Shown here: positions 1 through 12,084 of the stretch, piece after piece
How the letters are laid out: each line of letters opens with the position of its first letter
How positions within the stretch are numbered: the first letter of the stretch is position 1
NCBI GenBank assembly: GCA_943736015.1
Contig: OX031057.1
Span: forward strand, 58,610,001-58,674,000
DNA length: 64,000 nt
Source of the DNA: Tridacna crocea
Lineage: Eukaryota > Mollusca > Bivalvia > Cardiida > Cardiidae
Direction of reading: 5' to 3'
Notes under the pieces: model-generated
Told to the model about the DNA's origin: nothing
Seen by the model: only the letters and a program-made list of their open reading frames with translations
Database searches by the model: none
Made by a program: the position numbers and the translations under genes

Positions 1-135
1 TGTAGAACACTAGGTTCTAACATGACACGTGATTCGGCTCTATAAATACAGTACAACGAAATCAAGGTAAGAACACTAGGTTCTAACATGACACGTGAGA
101 CGGCCCTATAAATACAGTACAACGAAATCACGGTA
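1..135. repeat. 66-bp tandem duplication at the window edge
   Basis: Two direct units at 4-69 and 70-135 each read AGAACACTAGGTTCTAACAT and later CTATAAATACAGTACAACG, with few differences. The array may continue before base 1. Shorter near-repeats of ATTCTATATA follow to about 190. Confidence 0.85.
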
Positions 136-592
136 AATTCTACGTCATTCTATATATAGCTACGCCATTCTATATAGAGTGACGTCATTCGGTATGAATT
201 AAGTTATGCAATGCAAAATAATCTTCATCAGCGTTTTTAATCTAATTATGATCCTGTTTTCCTTTCATTAAGAGTTGATTATATTAATCGAAATAATCTT
301 CATTCTATCGTTGTTTTTATTTTTTTTTATCAAACAATAGACCACGATAGAAAGAAGATTATTTGCTTGTTTTTGAGACCACAGGTGTAAAACTAGGAGC
401 CATGACATGGAAATTATAAACATCATCAAGTTGGATTTATGATTTATTTCATCATAGTAGAATCTACGTAATTTTTAAACTTTTTATCCCAAACACAAGC
501 ATTATTGGAAACTGATAACCAAAGATTTATCAAGCGAAAGTTTTACATTCATTGCTACAACATAGTCCGTTTGTGTCTATTCGTAAACAGCA

Positions 593-684
593 ATGGCTCC
601 ACTATCGATTCTGGCTCTCGTGACCGCCTTCGGCATAATGCTTATGACTTTTTTTCCTACGCCCCTGTATATGATTAATGAAAG
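593..684 (+). CDS. candidate short coding exon with one membrane segment
   Basis: ATG follows an acceptor-like ATTCGTAAACAG. The 30 codons read MAPLSILALVTAFGIMLMTF, then PTPLYMINE and a split Arg codon; the hydrophobic run 4-20 resembles a signal anchor. AAAG/GTAAAC looks like a donor; without splicing TAA stops at once. I do not recognise it. Lies downstream of Lhx3/4 on the opposite strand. Confidence 0.2.
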
Positions 685-1149
685 GTAAACAAATTTGTTT
701 ACAAAGAATGAGGGCATAAACACAGGGGAAAAACTGACTGAAATGCTACATTTGTAAATGATAACGTTTCTTACAGTGCTATTTCATCGATTCTAGGAAA
801 AAATATCAGTTCATAATAATCTGACAATTACAGTGTTGTATCTTCATTTTTCCAGCAGTTTTGTCAACCTTTAAAAAGCAATAGAGTATTATAGCTGTTT
901 CGATGCTTAGTCAAACAAGAGGGTCACATGCGGATACTAACGCTCAGTTGCAGTTACTCTTAGAAATAGATTGAATTTTAGTGAAAGGGGTATTACTGTG
1001 TCAAAAATATTTTGATGTTTTCCTGCCCTTGTTCTATGGGTTCTCCTTTTGATAGTCAACAACTAATGACAGAGACATTATAAAATGTCCAAGTGTTTCT
1101 ACTACGACGACGGCCACAAGAACAGGGCAATGACAATTCTTCGACGTAC

Positions 1150-1314
1150 ATCGGTACCCGGAAGCGGCAGTCAACTAGGGGATTTTTCATTGGCCCACAA
1201 AGTCAGTGCGAGTACTGGTGTAGTTCCCAGTAGTTCCCAGGAAGCAGAATCGAGAGAGATTAGTATAAGCTGTTAGACCTTGTTTCTTAATTGATGTAAA
1301 TTAAAAATGTTTAA
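1150..1314 (+). mobile_element. tRNA-derived SINE, type S, diverged head
   Basis: Shares TTTTTCATTGGCCCA, the GTAGTTCCCAGGAAGCAG block and tail AAATGTTTA with copies at 30519 and 39003. GTAGTTCCCA is duplicated here. The tRNA-like head is too diverged to define. A 61-codon ORF over it is incidental. Confidence 0.7.
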
Positions 1315-1320
1315 AGTAAT

Positions 1321-1400
1321 AGTTCGACGTCATCTTCGAAATCAGCCGAACCAAAATGTGGACATTTTGGTTCGGATGATTTCGAAGATGACGTCGAAGT
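1321..1400. repeat. lone near-perfect hairpin, about 80 bp
   Basis: Arms begin GTTCGACGTCATCTTCGAAA and return as its complement around CCAAAATGTGGACATTTTGG. One bulged base per arm. It abuts the SINE end. No second copy was found in the window. Confidence 0.85.
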
Positions 1401-1926
1401 ATAGCTACATGATGGCGTTGCTTTGCTTTTTGTGAAATTGTCCAGGTTGGTGCTCTTATAGTTGTATTTTGATCTTGCGGCCTTGGGGCAAAGCCATTAT
1501 TCCTGTTTCATCTCTTTTTATCAAGACTTTAAAACTAAAATGATGATGACAATTGTAAATTTGACCACTTGATGATTATGGTACTATCCATGCTTATGTA
1601 CACGAGTTGTATCCATACTTATGAACACATGTTCGATAGCTTTTGATAATAAACAACAAGTTTTTCAATGTTCCTATTTGTTGTTGTTTCTGCAGTAAGA
1701 ATTAAAGGTGTTGCGGTCGACTTTGTATTATTTACCCTCGCCTCATTACGTCATCTTGCAAACTGTCCGTTGTTCTTTCCTTTCCATGCAAAAACTCTTT
1801 TATATAAAACTATTTCATGTCTATTGGAGGCTACGGCACGATGATAATTACATTGTGTATGTTTCTATGATTACAAAACTATGTACGTTTTTGTCAATAA
1901 AATAATTCGTTCGTTACATTAAGGGT

Positions 1927-2136
1927 TTAAACCTTTCCCAGCCTATCCCTTGTTTTAACAAACCTTAAACAGAAGCCTTTTGAAAACATTGGGGAAAAGG
2001 AGAAAATGCATTTTTCCCTTTCCCACATTTTTTTCCACCCTCCAAGAACAGAATTCAGTTCTTTTTATCACGTTAATTTTGTCGTCTACAAATGCTTCCA
2101 ACTTGGCTCATTCTAAAATTTTGGTAAATTGTTTAA
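1927..2136 (-). mobile_element. PB-A MITE, hairpin shortened
   Basis: TTAAACCTTTCCC at one end and GGTAAATTGTTTAA at the other. The hairpin has lost its tip: GGAGAAAATGC runs directly into ATTTTTCCC. Confidence 0.75.
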
Positions 2137-2436
2137 GATTACCGGGTATATCTTTTTCCATGTTCATGGCCTATGTAAGCCTTTAAAACCATCTACTTCC
2201 TTATATAAAGAATTCCCTTAAATACGCAAAGCAGCGTTTGATAGAAACACGATATTCGGAGACTCAAACAGACACAACCCGATGACATTGACTCTCTCAT
2301 CAACAAGGCCCGTCTGTTCTCGGAGATGACACAGATAAATAGAGTCTAATTAGTGGAGATGAAATTGATAAAACTATATCGGTCTTGGTTTTTCGGAAAA
2401 CTGTCTCGGAAAATTTCTATACTGAAAACAATTTCA

Positions 2437-2550
2437 GGGCCCCTGCTCACAAACCAGTCCTAGTTTCATTTTTAGTCTTATTTTAGATATTTAGAAAGTA
2501 ACATGACTTCTGATTGGCTAAATCAAATTCTTGGTTTAATTTGATAAAAA
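2437..2550. mobile_element. D-family foldback, half element
   Basis: Contains TTAGTCTTATTTTAGATATT, then GACTTCTGATTGGCTAAA; the second arm is missing and G-family sequence follows. Confidence 0.55.
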
Positions 2551-2559
2551 TTCATAATA

Positions 2560-2845
2560 ACCGAATATTTGTTATCAACCTAGTTTTCATCATCGTTATG
2601 ATAAAAGTCTCGGTAACAGAGACATATTTATAGGATCTGACATGAATTGGTTTGGTTTGTTGGGTTGAGGAAATATTTTTAAACGTGTCTAGAAAAAATG
2701 TTATTAAGCGAGCCTTTAGCGAGCTTAATAACATTTTGTCTTGACGAGTTTGATAAAATTCTAATCTATAAGCCAAAGATTATGAGATTCTTTTAATCAC
2801 ATAATGATATCTCACAAATTATAGATTAGAAGATGCAAAACCATC
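2560..2845. mobile_element. G-family element with GAGCC hairpin
   Basis: Carries ATAGGATCTGACATGAATT and a hairpin ATGTTATTAAGCGAGCC/GCGAGCTTAATAACAT. The same two blocks occur at 14265-14375; related but diverged sequence is at 22280-22640. Confidence 0.6.
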
Positions 2846-2846
2846 T

Positions 2847-3075
2847 TTAACCCATTACCACACAATCCCTACTTTTGATGCCCCTGAGAAAGAAGCCTTT
2901 TGAAAACACTGTGGGAAAAGGAGAAAATGCTGGTAATCAGCATTTTCTCCTTTTCCCACAGTGTTTTCTACCCTTCCCAGAACAAATTTAAATTTTCCAG
3001 TCACCTTTATTTTGTCGTCTGCAAATGCTTTAAATTTGGACCAGTCTAAAATTTTCTCGTGTGGTAAAGAGTTAA
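2847..3075 (-). mobile_element. PB-A MITE, full length (family description)
   Basis: Typical 229-bp copy, TTAACCCATTACCACACA to GTGTGGTAAAGAGTTAA. The central hairpin has arms GTGGGAAAAGGAGAAAATGC and complement around GGTAATC. One side holds AAATGCTTTAAATTTGGACC; the other AAGAAGCCTTTTG. TTAA ends plus CCC-type short inverted ends are the piggyBac signature. No coding capacity, so non-autonomous. ACACTG/CAGTGT on the arms is a paired variant of the common ACATTG/CAATGT. Confidence 0.92.
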
Positions 3076-3130
3076 ATGCCCCCGCAGTAGTATCCATGAA
3101 ACGCATTCACTTCTACGAATTACACACAAA

Positions 3131-3393
3131 ATGGAGTGCAACACACGAAAAGGGTCATTCGGACATTTGCGTAAAATGTCGTCTCTGATCAGCGTGTGCA
3201 GTCCGCACAAGCTAATCCGAAACGACATTTTCCGATTTTATGTGATTTTCTGTTTTACGCAAGTCTACTGTAGCACAAAATCTAATGTAGTCGTAAAGTG
3301 TCGTCTCGGATTAGCCTGCGCAGACTGCGCAGGCTAATCCGAGACGACACTTTACGCAAATGTCCGAATGCACCTATTCGCGTTAATACACAC
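3131..3393. mobile_element. B-family MITE with two internal hairpins
   Basis: Begins GAGTGCAACACACGAAAAGG and ends in a complement of it. Two hairpins, each built on GGATTAGCCTGCGC-type arms followed by AAGTGTCGTC, sit about 60 bases apart; the second (3295-3355) is almost perfect. Confidence 0.85.
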
Positions 3394-3520
3394 AAAATGA
3401 TGTCAAAAATGACCTCACACAATTGTGATAGCAAACGTATATCAGATAAATTATATAAGATAAGAAAATTCGTAATGGGAATATTACAGTGAAAACAAAG
3501 GAGGTTATGTGATAAATAGG
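3394..3520. mobile_element. G-family flank block
   Basis: GATGTCAAAAATGACCTCA, GATAAGAAAATTCGTAATGG and GGAGGTTATGTGATAAA recur, inverted, at 20040-20170 and in part at 4320-4420 and 14740-14790. Confidence 0.5.
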
Positions 3521-4195
3521 GAGGGGATTCTTTTGTCTGAGGTGTTGTAAGATCAAAATAATAATTGTTGAAGTAACACGGAGTAGAAATTAACACAACA
3601 TCTGTTTGGCTAAACGGAATGATTTGATATAAATCTATGTAGTAACCTAGTAGTTGTTTGCTGGCTTTCTAAAGTTCGACATATTTCTTTCCCAAACGCA
3701 CATTTCTGTCAAGGCATTGATTAGGCTCGTTCATTAATAAAAGTTTTTCTTTCATCTACAATCGTCGGATCCTGTCGTAGTTGTTGAAGCCCGAGTAGAA
3801 GGCGAGGGTTCCAACAGTTTCGATCGTAGAATACCGAAAAGTATTTCATTTAATTCAAACTTCGCATCGACTTATTTCCATTTTCAGTGTGCAAGAAAAT
3901 TAATTAGGCTGCCTCTAATGATACAATTACATGGATGACTATCCTAGCATAAAGCGATGTTGGCCTACTAGAGCTGTTTACACGAACATTATCATTGTTC
4001 CTAGCCTGACATCAACATTATAGTTCCCTGAAACCAAGAAGCATTAATTTTCCATTAAATTGGTGCTTCGTCGCCTTGTTATTAATACAAAAATATGCTT
4101 GTTGTTTTTTTTGTTTCGGTTTCATCAGATACACACCTCTTTTCACATGCAACTCAGCCTGGTCGCATCAAACAGAAATGCAGACGGTTATAATA
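3521..4195. other. no feature seen
   Basis: AT-rich unique-looking sequence without convincing ORF, splice pair or repeat. Confidence 0.5.
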
Positions 4196-4213
4196 TCAAA
4201 TTTGTATCAGCAT

Positions 4214-4285
4214 ATATCGTCGGTTTGCTTCCAAAACCTCGTAACTAGCTGTAGTTACGAGGTTTTGGAAGCAAACCGACGATAT
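4214..4285. repeat. F-family palindrome
   Basis: ATCGTCGGTTTGCTTCCAAA and CTCGTAACTAGC fold on their complement with almost no loop. Perfect over about 33 bp per arm. Four related copies at 11431, 15192, 19048 and 53268. Confidence 0.9.
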
Positions 4286-4319
4286 TTGCGTCATGAAATC
4301 CATCTCACCACAAGTATGT

Positions 4320-4420
4320 GTAGGATAAGAAAATTCGTAATGGCCGTTATTACATGTGTAGACAAGGGGGTGGCTGTATCACACCTGTAAACAAGGGGGT
4401 GTTATGTTATAAATTTTGAT
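4320..4420. mobile_element. G-family flank block next to F palindrome
   Basis: GATAAGAAAATTCGTAATGG and AACAAGGGGGTGTTATGTTA match the block at 3394-3520; GACAAGGGGGTGGCTGTATC is a local near-duplicate. Confidence 0.5.
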
Positions 4421-5768
4421 CTTTCACTGAATCAAATAATAAGATCTATCCTGTATAAAAGATGCAAAAGGTGCAATAATTCCTTGTCCTTATGAAATAT
4501 GAATTTATATCATCGTAGATGAAAGAATGTCCACATTTAGGTTTGATTTTTTTGAAGTGATGTTGACTGATCTGAATATAACGTCGAAAAGTTAAAATCA
4601 AAGTTGACACGGAACCGTATGTATATGTGCATTAACCCTTGAAGTGTTTTTCTCAGCTAAAATTATCATGGCGGTAATTTTAGATTAAGATTAGGCTGAA
4701 CAAAACGCGTAGCCTGATATTCGGTCTACACTGTCCGCTTTGCGAAAACAATGTCAACAGCAGCAGCAGCTATGAAAGTGCAAGTAGTCGGATCATATTT
4801 CTAGAAAAAGTATTTCTGTTAGTTTAATACGGTGCTCTAAGAGTTAAAACATTTTTACTATTTCATCTTCTAACGAGACCATGTGTCCGGATAACACGAT
4901 GGAAAATTAACACTTTGCTTTTAACGGCCACTTAGTTAAGCTATATTTTCAGCGAAGTATTGGCCAATATATAATTTCAGAGTGTTTCTGAAAAGAGCAC
5001 TCAGCCTTCCTTGCCAAAAAGTATTCTTTTCTAGTCTTCATACATACATAAATCAAAACAAAATGTTAGGTTACTTTAACTATTTCATCACTTCATGACA
5101 AGTTCGATATCTATTTCAGTCAAGAAAAGGGTCAGAAGATATCGGAGCAGGTAGATTGACACTGATATCAGTCGCGCACGCCAACTTTTAATTAGTCGAG
5201 AATTACCGCGCTTCCCTTTACTGCGCCGTTATTTAGAAATATGTTTTAATTTGCTGTCCCTGGAGCCAATATCACAACGGACCTGTCGAGATGGATCGCC
5301 CGATATGCTGTTTATTGTGGCGTTTCCGATAGGAAGGAAATACTTTGGACTATCGGAAATCATTTTCCATTCAATGACACAAGAACCGGAAGTTGGTAAT
5401 GCGGCAGAAATGAACGCTCCATGTGAAAACAGTATTGTTGGGTATATTGTGCTCCGCGGTAAATCGCTTCCTCCCCAGGCGGAAACTGAAACTTCCACGA
5501 AACCGTGTCAATAGATATTGCTGATAGATCGAATGAATGGTAGCGGATGTGATTGCGAGCTAGAAATGTCTTGCAACTCTTTACGTGACGACAAAAGTTT
5601 AGTCTCGTCCATATTAAAATGATTGACAGACGGCATGCAAAAATTTTTTCTTTTCAAATGTCGGAGTTTGTCTTTGAATTGGTTATCAGCATGATGTTAT
5701 TTTCCCAGGCAGTGTTCTAAAATTGTCTTCCTCAGAGTTGTAAAAACGCCATATCGTTTAGTGAAGAA
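4421..5768. other. unique sequence, no gene recognised
   Basis: A GC-richer patch at 5150-5620 is open in several frames on both strands but gives no recognisable protein and no consistent splice pair. A short CAG run lies at 4758-4770. Confidence 0.4.
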
Positions 5769-5991
5769 TAAGTCCTTTACCTCACAATCCCTATTTTTAA
5801 CGACCAAAATGTAGGTGTCGTTTGTAAACTTTGTAGAGAAAAATGCTGGTAACCAGCATTTTCTCCTTTTTCCACAAGGTTTACTACCCTGTTTGAGACA
5901 GGTCCAAGGAATTGAGTAACATTAAATTTGTCGTCAGGAAATGATTCAATTTCCAACAAATCAAACATTTTATCGTTAGGTAAAGAGTGAA
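5769..5991 (-). mobile_element. PB-A MITE, diverged
   Basis: CCTTTACCTCACAATCCC start and GGTAAAGAGTGAA end; the TTAA at both ends is lost. Core AATGCTGGTAACCAGCATT intact. Confidence 0.82.
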
Positions 5992-6240
5992 ATGGTCTTC
6001 TAATTAAATGTATCAGTTTGTACTTTTTTTAGCCGGATTGTTTTTAATAGACAGAACGTCGTGCAGGAAAAGACAGCCATTAGTAGAAATATAATTCTGC
6101 TATTCATGAAGTACACGTGTCTATGCAGTTTTGAACGCAACATGCAAATAAGCCAATGCCATTCTTTTTGCAACACGTGGATAAAGGTTTATTAATCCAC
6201 TACACCGTTCATAACTTTGGTCTCGTTTGATGTCAAAAGA

Positions 6241-6448
6241 GAGGGTTTTTACGACCCTGAGATAGAAGCCTTTTGAAAACATTGTGGGAAAAGGAGAAAA
6301 TGCTGGTAACCAGCATTTTCTCCTATTCCCACAGTGTTTTCTACCCTGCTAGAAACAAATTTCAATTTCTGAGTCAAATTTATTTTGTTGTCTACAAGTG
6401 CTCTCAATTTGAACCAGTCTAAAATTTTATTGTTTGGGAAAGGGTTAA
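6241..6448 (-). mobile_element. PB-A MITE, 5' end degraded
   Basis: Full hairpin 6281-6345, right end GGGAAAGGGTTAA. The left terminal block is replaced by unrelated sequence. Confidence 0.85.
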
Positions 6449-6489
6449 ACACTGTAGTAAATGGAAAGACTGCCGAGTTCAGCAACTTT

Positions 6490-7290
6490 TGTTTTTCGTC
6501 AATTGTAACAGTGGCTTACAATGTGATAGAGTTAAATTGCTTAAAAAAATAAATCTCGTTTGTTTGTTACTTCTTGAAATAGTATCTTTTCTCAAGTGTT
6601 ACACTTATCATTTGGTAGACTGCAAGACGGCATCTTTCTGCAAAGACTTGGTCTATAAAAATAAAACGGAAAAGGTAGTACGCTGTACAATACATATCTG
6701 TGGAAATTGGAAACACGTGTGATGTTCAGTTGTACCAGACAGTTCATAAGTCGTCCTAAAAGTCCCTGGGCAGGATCGAGAAATTTTTCATTATCTTTCG
6801 CTAGGTGTCAATTTTCAAACTACAGACCTATCTGATTTGGGCATTCTGGGTACAGAACCGAACTACTTTTCAAAACTACAACCGTCACTTCAAATTTCAA
6901 AATAAAATTAAAGTTTACTCAATAAAACACCTCCTGGTACGATTCATTCAGGTATTGTCAGCCAGCATGTAACCTATGCACCAGTTACTATTATTTACAA
7001 AAACAACCTCTACAGGCTTGTTTATAAGCTTCGTTATAAGCCCAGACACTTCTTGAAAATAATTCTTTGAAAAAAAAAAAACCCTGCACAAATTCTGGTT
7101 TCCCTGAATTGTATACTTAGGAACTGTTTTCTAAAATGCGCCTTAAAAAATAGTATTTGTTAAAAAAAAAAAACATTTTTCCCTTTTGAAGGTATTACAT
7201 TTTAAAGAAATTTGAAAAAAAAACAGGCTAATTTTTTCTACAATGTAATGTTAATAACTATTTGCTTCATTGCAACTCTAAAAGCGGTAA
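6490..7290. other. no feature seen; A/T runs
   Basis: AT-rich with A runs at about 7071, 7157 and 7216. The small open frames look like chance. Confidence 0.4.
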
Positions 7291-7549
7291 GTTTTAGTTT
7301 ACACATCGCGTAGTAATATTTCTCCTGTACAGGATACACGATCCGTCATAGCAGACAGTTCGAAATTTCGAAGAATATGACATGCGCAGACAACGAAATT
7401 TTTAATGCAACGGCATCTTGTTGGACTGCTATCTTTTACATGTATGTTCTGGGGTTCAGAAACTAGAATTCTAAGAAGTCTACCCGTAATTCCATTGATA
7501 ACTAATTTTGCAACGCCAATTTCATTAAACGTATGATGTGGTTTTAACG

Positions 7550-7707
7550 CAGGCCCGTAGGAACAGGGGGGGCTCAGCCCCCCAATAATTTTGAAAATCA
7601 TAGTAACTAAAATACGAGTTCTTAGCGCAATTAAACAACCACGTAAAAAATCTCAGTATTTCGAAGTTAGCCCCCCCAATGTTGAAATCCTTCCTACGTG
7701 GCTGTAA
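7550..7707. mobile_element. possible hAT-like MITE, 158 bp
   Basis: Ends CAGGCCCGTAGGAA and TTCCTACGTGGCTG are near-inverted, followed inward by G-rich GGGGGGGCTCAGCC and C-rich TTAGCCCCCCC, a pattern seen in hAT-type elements. No clear 8-bp target duplication. Confidence 0.45.
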
Positions 7708-7997
7708 CATGCTTTGCAACAGCATATCATTCGAATTGAGCATGAGAGTAATTTTAAATTGAGGGAAAAAGAGAGCTTTGTTTACGCTTTTGACGAGCGG
7801 AAACCTGATTTCAACTGACAAAAGAATTGAAATAATCAAAACTAGAAAAGCAGAAAAGAAAATGTACCTTTGAACATGGAATTTTTATTACCAAAGCTTC
7901 TAGCACTCGACCTCATTTTTGTTTTAAAGTATAAAAAAAAAGGGCCGCATACGCCAACATTTCCGAAATTCGACTCAGACACCAAATATAGGTCATT

Positions 7998-8200
7998 GTT
8001 TTTATGACCCAGACAAAGAAACTATTAAAAACATTGTGGGAAAAGGAGAAAATGCTACTCACCAGCATTTTCACCTATTCCCATAATGGGTAATTACTCT
8101 ATCAGGAACAAGTTCATCATACAAGCCATATTAAAATGTGTTTTCTACAAATGCTTTCACTAGGACAAGCATAAAATTGTGTCATCCGGTAAAGAGTTAA
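7998..8200 (-). mobile_element. PB-A MITE, diverged
   Basis: Hairpin with unpaired changes (GCTACTCACCAGC at the tip), right end GGTAAAGAGTTAA. Confidence 0.8.
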
Positions 8201-8848
8201 CAACGAGATCAAAGGATTGGTATTCAGATACTGATGAACCTTGCCACATAACGCACGCGTTCGTTAAAGCCCTAAAGGGATTTTATATTAAATCTGGACG
8301 TTACGAGGCTTTATACATGCAAGAACATACGCAGACAAAAGGTTTCACTCTTTGAGTGCCAGTAATCTGCAACATTTGATTTTAAGCGTTTTTAAGTTTC
8401 TTTCTTCTACCGTTCTGCATAAAATAGACGGTATGTGTAATATGCCATCACAAAGGGATGTTGGGCTCGAAACTGGTAGATTCAGATAATCAAAAACGAG
8501 TACAATAGTATACGCAAATGCAGATTTGTATACATATTTGCTCTGGAAAATGATAAAGTGTTCACATTTGTTTCTTTGAGAGTTCAATGCAAGCTAAAAA
8601 TATATTTTTGGAATCGTGTCCAAGTATCTGTATGCTCTCTTTTAAGTCCAGTTGTTTCGATGATTAATTATCATTTCGTTTCCTTGGCAAATATTTCAAC
8701 AAACCCTATTTTCGAATCTCGCAAGAATTTCAGTGATCACCGACCAGTTTCGAATATCCAGTCAATACATCTTTGAGATCAGACGAGATGTTAAGGTGGC
8801 TACCCTTCTGGTCAGTTCGGTGTCATAAAAGTTAGGTGGGAAAATGAT

Positions 8849-9077
8849 TTAACTCTTTACCACACGAGAAAATTTTAGAATGGTCCAAATTGAAAGCATT
8901 TGCAGACGACAAAATAAAGGTGGCTAAAAAATTGAAATTTGTTCTGGAAAGGATAGAAAACAGTGTGGGAAAAGGAGAAAATGCTGGTTACCAGCATTTT
9001 CTCCTTTTCCTACAGTGTTTTCAAAAGGCTTCTTTCTGAGGGGCGTCAAAAGTAGGGATTGTGTGGTAATGGGTTAA
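8849..9077 (+). mobile_element. PB-A MITE, full length
   Basis: TTAACTCTTTACCACACG to GTGTGGTAATGGGTTAA, 229 bp, hairpin near perfect around GCTGGTTACCAGC. Confidence 0.93.
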
Positions 9078-9079
9078 AT

Positions 9080-10870
9080 CGTGACATCTTGACTCCTATT
9101 TCGCACCCCGAAATAATCTTTGATATCAAAAGTTTCTGAAATGTATCTTCACAATACTGCACTATTTAAACAAAAGTAAAGGATATCGTGTTTACATAAT
9201 AATTCATCATTTATGACGTTCATCTTGAAACGAACATGCGATTTTCACCTACCGGCAAGCAAATATGGACTTCGATAGCTCTTTTCAATCAAAAATGTCG
9301 ACAATAGTTGACGTCATTCGTTTTGTGGCAGGGGTTACGGGAGTGTAAACCGTTTTTCTGACTAATTTAGGTGTAATATCTATGTATTTAGAATTAATCA
9401 TGCTTAAAAAATATAGATCATTGCTAAAAGATGGCTTCCTAGCCCTAAAATTGGGATATTTTTATTCATTTATTTGGAATAGTATTTTAAGCTGTTTCCT
9501 GGGACACTTCAGTCATAAGATCGCGGCTAATGCTCTGGCCCCATGCGTGCTAAATTGTTCCCCCTAGGTCAATAGGGTGCATAACGCCATCTACTCTTCT
9601 ACTACATAAATACTGTCAAGATGGACGATGCGGTAACGACGAATGATTTCTGTCGTAATGTGGATGTTCAGTTCTGAACAATAGCATAGTCGTGTAGGGC
9701 ATCAGTTTCACAACTCTGTTTTACCAGTCCTGTAAGTCTTTGTCACCGACTGAGCCGCTGCGCCCGGTGCATGTTTGAATTTGGGTATATTTAAAAAAAA
9801 AATCATCAATCGGTTTCAATGTTATGTGGTGCCTGTAACTTTTAAAGTAGAACATTTAGGTGATGCAAAGTTTCATCAAAAGTTTACGCGTAATAAGTGA
9901 AAAGAAATCAGTTAGAGATGCGGTTTACAAAAGGGTAGACATGGTTTTTATTGTGTTTTCCAAACTTTTATTCCATCTATCTCGACCATTAAACTGTATT
10001 ATACTTGTAATGAAATACTTTCTGAAAGAACTTCACAAAGAGTAGGCATTTGTAGATATTCCAAGCAGCAAAACTTTTTGTGAAATAGGCAGAAAAGTAG
10101 GCATAATCGTAATTAATTACAGTTGCAGTGGATATTTAAATATTTATGTATGCCATTCCTGCCGTCGAAGTCTTGCAACTATTATATGATCTTTTTAGAA
10201 TGCATGGCTGTTCTCTCAAAAACGGCGAAAAGGGGGAAGTATAGCCGAAATATCAAATTTCATTTCCACTGTTTATGACGCTTTTTACGGTAAGTGTATC
10301 ATTTAGCGTTTGGCGTGTACTGTGTACCAAATTGTTTCAAATTGCATGTTCCATGAAGCTTGGTATTATAAAAAGCAATACCTAGCTACACGGCAGAGGA
10401 GATCTGGTCGTGATCTTTAACTTAAAATATCTCATGAGTTGCTGTGGCTACAATTAACTTGACTATACAGGATCCAGGTTCTGTATGCAGGATATATTTG
10501 GTTGATTTACAGAGTAGTCAAAGGGTAAATGTGAAAGATTTGTTAGATGACATTTTAATGATGAGTATTCATTACTTCCATGTGTGTTGCGCAATGACAG
10601 AATGTCGACAAACCATGTAAATGTTATTGAAATACATAACGGAAACGAAGATAACTGTGGTAATAAAATGACATTTGACTTGATTGCAATTTTAGTAAGG
10701 CAATAAAAGCATTATATTTTTTAATTCAAATAAAGGAAACTTAAGATGTTAAATTACCCGCAGAAATCTAAAGCTAGTAATTGTATTTTACAGAGAAACC
10801 TTATTCTTCAAGACTTTCTTAAAAATGACGCGCAATTTCGGTTTTAAAAAAAACGTTTTTGAAAAAGGTA
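9080..10870. other. no gene or repeat recognised
   Basis: About 1.8 kb of AT-rich sequence. ORFs up to 61 codons are not protein-like. TTTACGTAA-type and homeobox-like TAAT sites occur, at no obvious excess. Confidence 0.4.
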
Positions 10871-10878
10871 AGAGTGAA

Positions 10879-11107
10879 TTAACCCTTTACTCCATAGATA
10901 CTCATTTCAACGCATTGCTTGTAGGAGCCTTTGGAAAACATTGTGGCAAAAGGTGAAATTGGTCGTGAGGAGTAATTTCACCTTTTGCCACAATGTTTTC
11001 TTTGCTATCAAAAGGTGTCATATACACATAAGAAACAGCTTCATCCTTGGTGTTATTCATTGTCAATTAGAGATACCATAGAAATGCCTTATGGGGTAAA
11101 GGATTAA
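10879..11107 (+). mobile_element. PB-A' MITE with hairpin module
   Basis: TTAACCCTTTACTCCATAGA to TTATGGGGTAAAGGATTAA. A 26-bp perfect-arm hairpin (10935-11000), GTGGCAAAAGGTGAAATT/complement, resembles the PB-A hairpin, but all other sequence differs from PB-A. The copy at 20372-20526 lacks the hairpin. Confidence 0.88.
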
Positions 11108-11204
11108 TGATATGGGACAAGATGCCGAAGAGCTGACAAGGTGATTTTATCTTCATGTACTGAGACATTTTAGCCTCAAATTGTTTTCCCCTTCCCATCA
11201 CAAA

Positions 11205-11430
11205 CAAAAAATACCTATAAAAAGGATATACGGCGTAAATATGCTAGCGAATAGGTAGGAACCCTTTTGAATAAACATGTACATATTTATTTTTATTACA
11301 GGGGCCCTTAGAATAAACATGTCTATTTTTCTAACCAATCACAGATTTCTATTTATTCATTTGTCATCAGTACCGAAAATTAGGTCAAAAGCCAGCATAT
11401 TCAGCTACGCTGAAAAAGAAAAAGTACAAG
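11205..11430 (+). mobile_element. I-family dispersed repeat
   Basis: CCCTTAGAATAAACATGTCT, ACCAATCACAGATTTCTATT and ATTCAGCTACGCTGAAAAAG recur at 15765-15945 and 37810-37990. The AGAATAAACATGT block appears twice here. Confidence 0.75.
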
Positions 11431-11518
11431 AATATCGTCGGTTTACTTCAAAAACCTCGTAATTACAGCTTGTTTGAAGCTGTAGTTACGAGTTTTTTTT
11501 AAGTAAATCGAAGATATT
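11431..11518. repeat. F-family palindrome
   Basis: ATCGTCGGTTTACTTCAAAA arm and a partly T-rich return arm; a few unpaired changes. Directly follows an I-family copy. Confidence 0.82.
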
Positions 11519-12084
11519 CCCCCCAAATGCAAACGTGTCACTTTTCTGTTGCCAATTGGGGAGTGATTTTACTTTCCATGAATCCAGATAAAATAGAGAG
11601 ATGGGTGTGGATATGAAGCTCAAATATATACGTAAGAATCAGGCTGACAAGTACCGTATCTATAGTTCTGGTAATGTTCTGTGTGTTTGAAACGCCTCAC
11701 ATGTTACGGCCATAAACCAATCATACGCTGGAATATCTTTAGTATTACGATCATAAACATGGTCTCATTTCCTGTACAGTTCCCCACCCCCCCCCCCCGT
11801 GGCACTATGTTCCATTTTCAAGTAATTTCGTAATTCGGTTAGAGCCCAACATGATCACGATGTACCTATGCTTTGCACCAGAACGGCATACATTGCTAGG
11901 ATACCTTTTTAGTTCAAAGATCATAGCTTTTTAACATTACCAGTGGTGAAAAAGAAAGTTTACACTTGAGATCATTTGTTGGAGGGCGATGGGCTGCTTT
12001 TACCGCAAAAACGTTCCCCGCTTACACCGTTTCCTCAGCTCCTTTATACTGAGTAAATACACCAACTTACTACACACACATTAT

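Noticed and set aside
5229-5514. Overlapping 87- and 89-codon ORFs on opposite strands
   Set aside because: The patch is open in several frames because it is GC-richer; neither product is recognisable and no consistent splice pair frames them.
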